Assembly (NCBI GenBank): GCA_963920635.1
Contig: OY987298.1
Span: 81,911,454 to 81,975,453 of the forward strand
DNA length: 64,000 nucleotides
Direction of reading: 5' to 3'
Source of the DNA: Pseudeuparius sepicola
Lineage: Eukaryota; Arthropoda; Insecta; Coleoptera; Anthribidae
Shown: piece by piece, positions 56,806-64,000 of the stretch
Numbering within the stretch: the first letter of the stretch is position 1
Layout of the letters: each line of letters starts with the position of its first letter
Notes under the pieces: generated by a model
Told to the model about the DNA's origin: nothing
Databases searched by the model: none
The model's input: only the letters and a program-made list of their open reading frames with translations
Program-made: the position numbers and the translations under genes

Positions 56806-58111
56806 TTAAAAGTTAATGTCCGAATTGAAAAATTCATCTATTGTATAAAAACTATACAAGAGCAGTTTAGCTTTTAATTTCTTTTTAAAAATGGCTACAG
56901 TTTTAGAGTCTTTAATATTAGATGGTAGTTTATTGAATATTTTGATTCCTATAAATTGAGATGATTTTCTACTCACCTCTAAACGAACCGCTGGGATTCT
57001 TAGCTGATTTTTTGTTCTAGTATTGTAGGAATGTATATCTTTATTTTGTGTTAAATTACATTTCCTTCTGTAAATAAGTACAGCTACTTCGTATATGTAA
57101 ATTGAAGTAACTGTTAAAATACCTAATTCTTTAAATATAGTTCTACATGAGTGACGGTTATCTAGATATTTAATACAACGAACGATCCTCTTCTGAGCAA
57201 TAAGTATTCCCGGCAATACTGAGGACGCACCCCAGAAACAGATACCGTAGTGAAGTCTAGAACTTGCCTCGGCATAATAAACCGTGATGAGCTGAGCAAG
57301 AGAGAGAACAGTTCTTAAGTTTCGAAATAAGAAACACTTTTTATGCAGTGAACAAATCATATCTTCACAGTGAAGCTTCCAGGACAAATTTTCATCGATT
57401 TTCACACCCAAAAACCTCACATGCGATGTCTGATCGACTACTATTAATTTTAATATTTAACTCTCTATTTGTAGTGTTCTGGTAATTGTGAAATCTGATG
57501 AAGCTAGTCTTTTCCAAGTTCAAGTACAAAGAATTCTCCTGAAACCATTTCATTAAATTATTTAAATTTATATTGCAGCATCGTTCCAAATCCGAGTTAT
57601 CCCTGTCGGACATTACTATAGATGCATCATCGGCATACAGAGTGTAGTTGCACTCATCTCCCAAGCCTGTTCCCATGTCATTAACATAGACAAGAAAAAG
57701 TTCCGGTCCCAAGATCGAGCCCTGCGGAACTCCTATATCAATATCCAAGATATTAGAATTAACCACGCCTATACCAGAATCCGAATCTACAAAATTCAAA
57801 GAAACAAACTGTGTACGATCTTTTAAAAAGGATGATATCCAATCTAATGAATTTCCACGTATGCCATAGCGTTCCAATTTATCCAGAAGTATATCGTGAT
57901 TTACACAATCTTTACTAAGGTCGCAAAATATTCCCACGGGACTCTCACCAGCTTCCATATGGGTCAAAACATTGTCTGCAAAATGATGAATTGCATCTGC
58001 TGTAGATAAACCTGATCTAAAGCCAAATTGCTTGTTGTTTATTATTTTATGTTTGTCAAAAAAGTTTTGAAGTCTGTCCAAAAAACAGTATTCTAATATT
58101 TTTGAAAACAC
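56806..58111 (-). pseudogene. LINE ORF2, second part: reverse transcriptase and C-terminal region
   Basis: 58111-57392 carries RT motifs: FGFRSGLSTADAIHHFAD, DLSKDCVNHDILLDKL (two residues shorter than the usual DLSKAFDCVNH), GVPQGSILGPELFLVYVNDM and LYADDASIVM (catalytic YADD). A frameshift near 57410 leads into 57420-56806: FLGVKIDENLSWKLHCEDM, QKRIVRCIKY and YNTRTKNQLRIPAVRLEVSR, the thumb and C-terminal region typical of CR1/Jockey elements. The stop is at 56806. Confidence 0.88.
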
Positions 58112-58140
58112 AGAAGATAAAACTATCGGTCTATAATTTT

Positions 58141-59774
58141 CTACAAGGAGTTCATCACTTTTTTGTGTACGGGGATAATTTTATTTACTTTTAGTGCTTC
58201 CGGAAATTTTCCTGTTGCGAATGATCGATTTATCACGTGAACCAATGTATGTGCAATATGATTATATTGCACATCCATTGGTAATTGATTAATTACTTTC
58301 TTAACTAGAAAAGAAGGTATGTTATCGTAACCCTGAGACTTCTTTGCCTTTAGTTTACCACTGCTCAATGTTACCAGCTCAGGTACCGTGAAAAGCCTCA
58401 AAAATAGATTTTCCCTCACTCGCTCGAACCGCCCCAAACCAATACTCTGACTGTTCGGTATATTAGCAATTACATCGTACGGAGCGTTTTTAAAGAATTC
58501 GTTAAATTTATTAGTAACCATGAGAGGGTCCTCAGTACATGAATCACCATTTTTAATATTTAGATTCTTTGTTATAGGCTTTTTTTTATTTGTTAATATT
58601 TGGGCCACGTTCCATACGGTTTTTGATAAGTTATTGGATTGGCTTATTCTGTTCTGATAAAAAAGTTTCTTGGTACGCGACACTAAATTAGTATGCTCTT
58701 TTTTATTTTTTTTATATAATGCATTGAATTCAGGAAACTTCTTCGAGGTTAAAAAGAGTTCTTTCAGATTTTGACTAGATTTTCTTATTTTATCATCAAC
58801 CCAACTCTTTCTATTACCTGTCACAACATACATTTTTGTTTCAAAATTTTTATCAAAATAATATTGAAAGGTATTTTGAAATTTATTAAACATGACATCA
58901 ATCTCACTCTCAACAAATACATTTTCCCACGTTTCTCGAAGCAGCTCAGAACAGAATCGTTCAATATTTTCAGTGCTAAAATTACGTTTGGATTTTTTAA
59001 TGACTTGTGACCCTATTTTGTTGTCGTGGTCGATGTTTAAAAATACACTGTTGTGATCAGAGATGCAATTAATTTCCACAGTACAGTTTACCTGGAAATT
59101 AACATAAACGTGATCCAAGGTATAAGCACCTCTAGTAGGCTCCCGTGCCACATTTTTCAATTCGAAACTGGACATTACATCATGTATCATTTTATATTTA
59201 TTGTGATCCCTATTGGAATCAACATTAAAATCCCCACCTAAAACAATCTTAACACCTGGTTTATAAATAAATTGAAGCAGTTCGTACAATCCATTGCAAA
59301 ACACGTTGAAATCGCCGGCAGGAGAACGATAGCAATTAACTATAACTATCGAATTGTAGGTGTAATGTCTCCAGATACCACAGCAAACTTCACTGTGCTT
59401 TTCGGCGCAATACTTAGATAAATCAAGCTTTTGGATAGATACAGTTTGTTCGCACCATATTCCTGTTCCACACCACCTCGACATACCGACCTATTGTAAC
59501 CACTGACATAAAGGAAATTTTCGAAGTTAAACTTGTCGGGAGTATTCTCTTTAATACCAGTCTCTGTTAAGCACACAATTTTCGTATTGTGTTTGTTATT
59601 ATTAAAGTATTCACTAGTTATTAAATTAACTTTGTCCTGAGTTAAAATCTGACAATTTAAAAAAGAATTTCCGTCGTGGAGGCCCTGCGCTCGGTCACTT
59701 GTTTTATATTCCTTATCTTGCACCTTCTTGATTCGTGGTCTTCCGAAAAAAATAACGGCTGACATAGGTCCCAT
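58141..59774 (-). pseudogene. LINE ORF2, first part: apurinic-like endonuclease and RT start
   Basis: 59774-59346 holds the endonuclease N-terminus (FLNCQILTQDKVNLI, IVCLTETGI). A frameshift near 59480 moves the frame to 59484-58141 with YNSIVIVNCYRSP, VLGGDFNVDSN, YTLDHVYV and CISDHNSVF (the GDFN and SDH motifs of the endonuclease). RT begins with KAKKSQGYDNIPSFL. A further frameshift near 58150 separates it from the rest of RT. ORF2 overlaps the end of ORF1 by about 60 bp. Confidence 0.88.
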
Positions 59775-60699
59775 TAGGCCACTTGTCTTCCATCATGGCT
59801 TTTTCAACATTGATAGCGTCTATTATTGTAATCTTGAAAGAAGAGTAGTATTGTGGAAATTTCGATGGTTTTTGTTCGCATTCTATCTCAGGGAAGACAG
59901 ATTTCAATTCCTGTACAACATCTTCACTTTTGGTATCCGCTTTTAGACGGGACACATACAGGAATGCCTTTTTCGGTACTACTTGAAGTCCAGAAGTTGT
60001 AGAGTTTCCAAATATTACGCCCTTTCTTAGTTTACTTTTATTTTTATTCCGTTTGATTATTTCAGTCCATTCACCTTCTTGTTTTTTATGGGCTGGGCTA
60101 CCGACTGAATCGTCTGCAAGGACGCAGACAATGTTTGTGTTTTTTTTTGCAATGTCTGGGTCTGTTCGTTTTTTATTTGGCTGTATTGTAGATTTAGGTG
60201 TAGTGGTGGAGTCGTGAAGCCCTGTGTCAGGAACTATAGATACCTTATTTTCTGTGTTTAATTCGCTGTGTTTCCCATTCTCAGCCGTAGATGGCGCAAG
60301 TACTTCCATTTTCCCAGAATTAATCATATCTAATTGCTTCTTCAACAGAACAATTATTTCTTCTTTATCGCCAATAATCGTACCTCTGTCTTTGATGATA
60401 AGATCTTTTTCTTTAAGCAGCTGATTCAAATGTAACAATTCCTTTCTTAATTCACTCAACTCTGCAAGCAATTGTCGAACGTCGGATTTGTCGTCAAGGC
60501 CGTTGGCTTCATCAATGGATATACAACAATTTACTATTTTTTCGTCCAAGATTTTTATATCTTTAATGTATTTGACACATCCAGGATGAAAAATGGCACT
60601 GCACTGAACACATTTAACACTAACTGTTGGTGTGGATTTACATCTTTTACATAATTTAGTCGCGCCAGATTTTGGTGCGTGCACGTCCTTCGACGCCAT
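59713..60699 (-). CDS. LINE ORF1 protein (PHD-like zinc finger, coiled coil)
   Basis: Chosen start: ATG at 60699 (MASKDVHAPKSG...), since the longer frame to 60744 starts weakly. A PHD/zinc-finger-like motif CKRCKSTPTVSVKCVQCSAI continues with FHPGCVKY. A coiled coil lies at about residues 60-110 (LLAELSELRKELLHLNQLLK), then a charged linker and a C-terminal domain (KAFLYVSRLKADTKSEDVVQ) that looks like an RRM-type fold. Such ORF1 proteins bind the element RNA. No stop or frameshift; about 329 residues. Confidence 0.8.
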   Translation of the reverse strand: MASKDVHAPKSGATKLCKRCKSTPTVSVKCVQCSAIFHPGCVKYIKDIKILDEKIVNCCISIDEANGLDDKSDVRQLLAELSELRKELLHLNQLLKEKDLIIKDRGTIIGDKEEIIVLLKKQLDMINSGKMEVLAPSTAENGKHSELNTENKVSIVPDTGLHDSTTTPKSTIQPNKKRTDPDIAKKNTNIVCVLADDSVGSPAHKKQEGEWTEIIKRNKNKSKLRKGVIFGNSTTSGLQVVPKKAFLYVSRLKADTKSEDVVQELKSVFPEIECEQKPSKFPQYYSSFKITIIDAINVEKAMMEDKWPNGTYVSRYFFRKTTNQEGAR

Positions 60700-60884
60700 A
60701 TTTGATGTGTATATAGAACAAGAAGATATGTTTTCAGTTAACACATTGATTGTGAAATATCTATTAGCACAAAAAAATTTATTCAGAAATGAAAGCTCAA
60801 CCTAAATGACAGCTGTTAAATGGACTTAAACTTAAGCATGGTAATTAAATTTATATACGGCTAGTTAAGAAGAACATATACTTC

Positions 60885-60950
60885 AATAGGGTAGGGGCAT
60901 GATTTTCGCTTTGCGTGCGAGAGGTCCCCGGTTCAAATCCCGGTTGTTTT
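60885..60950 (+). ncRNA. tRNA-Pro-derived remnant
   Basis: The middle and 3' part match a tRNA-Pro strongly: ggggcatgatt (D arm), ttcgctttgcgtgcgag (anticodon arm with TGC in place of TGG) and ccccggttcaaatcccgg (T arm). The acceptor stem is lost on both sides. A pseudo-tRNA or SINE head, not a working tRNA. Confidence 0.65.
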
Positions 60951-61662
60951 CGAAGAAGGGAAATATTTATAATTCTTGTAGTTAATTTATTCCTAAGAAG
61001 TTGGGTTGTTAAATTATGTCTACATACCTACTGACAAATTATTAAACTATTTGTGTTTGTTAAATTCTCTTTTTAAATACTTGGTCTGCCTAATAATAGA
61101 TAATACCTTTCGTTAATTTATCACTCATTATAATCCCAATGCTAAGAAAATACCAATCCTGCTGTGCAGTCGTGGTATTTTCAGCTTTGGTATTATAATT
61201 CGTAAAATTAACGAAAGGTATTATTACCACTTGTTACATTACCCCTGAAAATACCACTAATGGTATTATCGAAAAAAATCGAAAAAACACATTGCTAAGT
61301 AATATTTTAACAAGAAGCATGAGTGCTGGTGGCAACAAAAATCCGAGTCGAAGACGAGGATTTTTGCACCTTCACGAATGCATTTAGTTAAAAAAATATT
61401 TCTTAGCATTGTGTTTTTTTGGATTTTTTTTACAGGAAAAATTAGATGTCTGAATGGTTTACTACCTATTATTCAGCGCATCTACGTTCTTCTATGATCA
61501 TAATTTAAGTGAATCACGCACTGTGTTAAAAGTAAAAAACAACTTTTTGCTGCCTATATCCCGGACACCGACTATCGATCAGTTCATTTTTAAGTGCCTT
61601 CAGGTTAAAGTGTGTGTTAAATAATAAATAATATATTGTTTCTTTTAGGTAACTGCAGATTG
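60951..61662. other. No gene; two short inverted repeats
   Basis: IR 1: ataatacctttcgttaattt near 61100-61119 against its complement near 61204-61223. IR 2: about 35-bp imperfect arms at 61271-61309 and 61391-61431. Both look like MITE relics. Confidence 0.6.
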
Positions 61663-62248
61663 ACAGGGTGTAGTTGTTTTGACTACGTTGCCCGCAAACA
61701 CTTGTTTGCTTGGACTTTAAGGTACCACTAACTGAACCTACTATGGTGGAAATTAATTATTTTATACAGGGTGTAGTTGTTTTGACTACGTTGCCCGCAA
61801 ACACTTGTTTGCTTGGTCCTTAATGTACCACTAACTGGACCTGCAGGTAAGAATTAATTATTTTATACAGGGTTTAGTTTGTTTTGACTACGTTGCCGCA
61901 AACACTTGTTTGCTTGGTCCTTAAGGTACCACTAACTGGACCTGCTGTGGTGGGAATTAATTAATACAGGGTTGTTTTGACTACGTTGCCCGCAACCACT
62001 TGTTTGCTTCATCCTTAATGTACCACTAACTGGATGTGCTAAGGTAAGAATTAATTATTTTATACAGGGTGTAGTTTGTTTTGACTACGTTGCCCGCAAA
62101 CACTTGTTTGCTTGGTCCTTAAGATACCACTAACTGGACCTCCTAAGGTAAGAATTAATTATTTTATACAGGATGTAGTTTGTTTTGAGTACGTTGCCCG
62201 CAAACACTTGTTTGCTTGGTCCTTAAGGTACCGCTAACTGGACCTGCT
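61663..62248. repeat. Six-copy tandem array of about 100 bp
   Basis: Units start near 61663, 61766, 61867, 61966, 62063 and 62168 with acagggtgtagttgttttga and contain gactacgttgcccgcaaaca and accactaactggac. Identity between units is high except for indels. It directly abuts the leader of the errantivirus fragment. Confidence 0.92.
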
Positions 62249-62309
62249 ATACATATCTTCGAACTGTAGATTGGGATCCACTGGGTGTCTTCTTAACCCT
62301 TCTTCTAAT

Positions 62310-62329
62310 GGATCCCACCGCTGCCACCA
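62310..62329 (-). promoter_or_regulatory. Primer-binding site (tRNA-Leu type) after the LTR
   Basis: tggtggcagcggtgggatcc on the minus strand, three bases after the LTR end. Its complement matches the 3' end of a tRNA-Leu of the AAG type as I know it. Confidence 0.75.
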
Positions 62330-62332
62330 AAT

Positions 62333-62773
62333 TGTTACGCCGGTGCCAGTGAAAATGACTTTTTAAAAAAGGAATATTTATTTGTTTTAACTTTGTACAC
62401 TGATTTGCGATATTAGCTCGTCGAATGGCACACAACGTAACTTGAAGTAGTAGAAACTAACTCGACTAAGAACTAGGAACTGAGAAGTCTAACTCTGATT
62501 CTGATTAAAGACCGTAAAAAGACTCTCTGAACGAAGAACGAAGAAGAACGCTCGGTTTCTGGGTTTCGAAGTATTTATAGAGAGACAAAATGCTTAGGCA
62601 AGCTTCTGGATCTTTTCTAGAGAAAAACATCTACAAGTGTAATTTGATTAAGGAACTATTGTCTGCAGAAATCTGAATACAGGAAAGAGTCAGCAGTTCT
62701 TAAAAGTGGTAAACATGATAAGTAAAGTAATGCGTAGTTTTCGTGAAACGTCAGGAATATTCTGGATGTAACA
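62333..62773 (-). repeat. LTR of the second errantivirus
   Basis: 441 bp, TGTTACATCC...GGCGTAACA on the minus strand. TATA box (tataaata) near 62571-62578 and poly(A) signal near 62370. A PPT-like aggggaaag lies just upstream on that strand (about 62777-62785). Confidence 0.8.
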
Positions 62774-63013
62774 ATTACTTTCCCCTATTTAAAAAAGTTG
62801 GTGCCATGCAACAGCTTTTCAAAGCTTATGGTAAAATATAACAATATAAAATTATCAATTAGTAAGGTTCGAGATTACAATATAAAATAATAATAATAAA
62901 ATATAATTAAGTAATAATAGGTATACAGATTAGTTACAATAAGCAATAGGTATAGTAATAAACAATAGTTAAGTAATAATGAGAGTAAATACAATTAATA
63001 TCTAATATGATTA
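62774..63013 (-). other. 3' untranslated stretch between env and LTR
   Basis: AT-rich, with simple TAA/TAG-rich sequence; contains the PPT next to the LTR. Confidence 0.6.
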
Positions 63014-64000
63014 TTATACAGTGGATTTATTTAAATTTAATTCAATATCTCCGCCTTCCTCGATTGGTTCGCCAATACGAACTGATCTAGGAATAGGCTT
63101 CCTCTTAGTAGGTATAAACCTTTTTAATTTTTGGATTACAGTTTTGTCTGGAGGAAAAGGTGGATAGTCGTCACCTGAGTTTTCGTTCGCAATACCTATC
63201 TTTAGTCTAGGTATAGGTTTCTTACGACATTTACAAAATATATAAAGAATTATTAAGGATATAATTAATGTAATAGTTAAATAAGTAAACCAAGAATAAT
63301 ATTTGTCAACAAAGGTTTGATTCATTAAATCGTCGATACCTTTGGAAAATTGATCTAATTGATGTTTGGCCACTTCAAGATTTTCGTAATTAATATTATT
63401 CATTTTTAATGGTTTTACTTCTGGTAACTTAATGTCTTTAGGTAAATTGTGACAACAATCATATGGTATCCTTATTGGTTCGTAGGGATAGGTAATGTTC
63501 GTAGTTTTTTCATTTTGAGCTTTTATATAAATGTTTCCTATATAAGCGAAACAATTTTTCTCCATTGTTAAGATTGAGTTTTCTTTTATTACGAGGGAAG
63601 TCGTCTTGTCGTCGCATTTAATGGTCGTTGGTAAGTTTTCGACAGTCACTATTAACCATGTGTTTGTGGTTAAAACGTAGATATTGTATCCTTTCATGTT
63701 CACTACTACACTTTCACAAGTTTGTGGCATCTGGATTTGGAACTTTAAAACTTGTGCTTCGCAGACAGCGTCATTGTCTATAGGCACGGGCACTAAGTCT
63801 TTACACAGTTTCATATTTTGTTGCATGTTTTTACAATTTTCATAATTTTGGATTGATATATAAAGGCTTGAATCATCATTTCTGCCAATATATGGTTTAT
63901 TCGAACTGGGAAATAGAGTATGAACTAAATGCGTTCTTTGGTCTTTAATTGGTATTGGATAGATACGAAAGATTGTATAAATTTGAGGTTCAACAAGTGG
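63014..64000 (-). CDS. env: Envelope glycoprotein of the second errantivirus, C-terminal part (continues past window)
   Basis: The frame is open from 64000 down to the stop at 63014, about 328 codons, and clearly continues beyond the right edge. It aligns along its length with the C-terminal half of the env at 27088-28960: PLVEPQ...RIYPIPI, a Cys-rich middle (CEAQVLKFQIQMPQTCESVV, IPYDCCHNLP), then a transmembrane segment (WFTYLTITLIISLIILYIFC), a basic tail, and an acidic end EEGGDIELNLN. Moderately similar, so a different family. No break seen. Confidence 0.88.
   Translation of the reverse strand, partial: PLVEPQIYTIFRIYPIPIKDQRTHLVHTLFPSSNKPYIGRNDDSSLYISIQNYENCKNMQQNMKLCKDLVPVPIDNDAVCEAQVLKFQIQMPQTCESVVVNMKGYNIYVLTTNTWLIVTVENLPTTIKCDDKTTSLVIKENSILTMEKNCFAYIGNIYIKAQNEKTTNITYPYEPIRIPYDCCHNLPKDIKLPEVKPLKMNNINYENLEVAKHQLDQFSKGIDDLMNQTFVDKYYSWFTYLTITLIISLIILYIFCKCRKKPIPRLKIGIANENSGDDYPPFPPDKTVIQKLKRFIPTKRKPIPRSVRIGEPIEEGGDIELNLNKSTV

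Larger units (their letters stand above)
56469..60744 (-). mobile_element. Non-LTR retrotransposon (CR1/Jockey-type LINE), frameshifted
   Basis: Minus-strand order: ORF1 (zinc finger, coiled coil), ORF2 (endonuclease, reverse transcriptase, C-terminal region), then a (TTA)n tail at 56469-56494 that forms the 3' end. Three frameshifts in ORF2 make it inactive. The 5' boundary is not certain; it lies at or somewhat beyond 60744. Clade by eye is CR1/Jockey-like because of the PHD-type ORF1 and the RT style; exact clade not determined. Confidence 0.88.
62249..64000 (-). mobile_element. Second errantivirus fragment: env, PPT, LTR, PBS, leader
   Basis: Minus-strand order is env (from beyond 64000 to 63014), spacer, a PPT-like tract, a 441-bp LTR (62773-62333), PBS (62329-62310) and about 60 bp of leader, cut off by the 100-bp array at about 62248. 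An LTR flanked by env on one side and PBS on the other fits two elements sharing an LTR, the far one deleted, or a tandem left by recombination. The env differs from that at 27-29 kb, so this is a sister family. Confidence 0.8.

Noticed and set aside
60885..60950. Functional tRNA gene
   Set aside because: The acceptor stem is missing on both sides and the anticodon differs from that of tRNA-Pro.

Overview
The window is AT-rich, intron-bearing nuclear DNA from an insect or other arthropod. The evidence is the set of resident elements: an errantivirus (insect gypsy group) with env, Maverick/Polinton DNA elements, a CR1/Jockey-type LINE, Tc1/mariner-type foldback elements, and introns of 54-85 bp. 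The species cannot be named. Almost every recognisable gene belongs to a mobile element, and no intact host gene is certain.

The dominating structure is a four-level nest. (1) A gene for a DUF3504/Crypton-like tyrosine recombinase (minus strand) is cut in two: its 5' part lies at 55787-56277 and its 3' part at 16142-16923. (2) It is cut by a Maverick/Polinton at 16924-55786, which has 5'-AGTAGG ends, a 6-bp target duplication CACTTT, TIRs of about 1.6-1.75 kb, a spliced but frameshifted protein-primed DNA polymerase B gene, a hemopexin-like gene and a 100-aa gene. (3) Inside this Maverick, at 20184-45723, sits a second element with Maverick-type 5'-AGTAG ends and its own 6-bp duplication TGTCGA. 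It is a giant palindrome: two arms of about 8.6 kb, almost identical, joined by an 86-bp centre made of a 42-bp tandem duplication. (4) The left arm holds a complete errantivirus (20747-29423; 415-bp LTRs that look identical; TACA duplication). The right arm has, at the mirrored site with the same TACA duplication, only a solo LTR (44746-45160).

The errantivirus encodes Gag, Pol and Env. Its Pol carries, after the integrase, a macrodomain of the TARG1/OARD1 type with the expected catalytic Lys and Asp retained. Its env appears to gain a signal peptide by splicing from a 17-nt leader exon about 5.7 kb upstream. Pol is broken by a frameshift in a TA run.

Left of the nest (1-16.1 kb) lie a lysine-rich ORF of unknown nature, a TA-flanked MITE, three foldback elements (one enclosing the tail of a Tc1/mariner-type transposase), a decayed gypsy-like gag-pol cut off inside RT, and a GC-rich, proline-rich unassigned coding island. 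Right of the nest lie a frameshifted LINE (56.5-60.7 kb, minus), a tRNA-Pro-derived remnant, short inverted repeats, a six-copy array of about 100 bp, and a piece of a second env-bearing errantivirus (env, PPT, LTR, then PBS, minus strand) that runs off the right edge.
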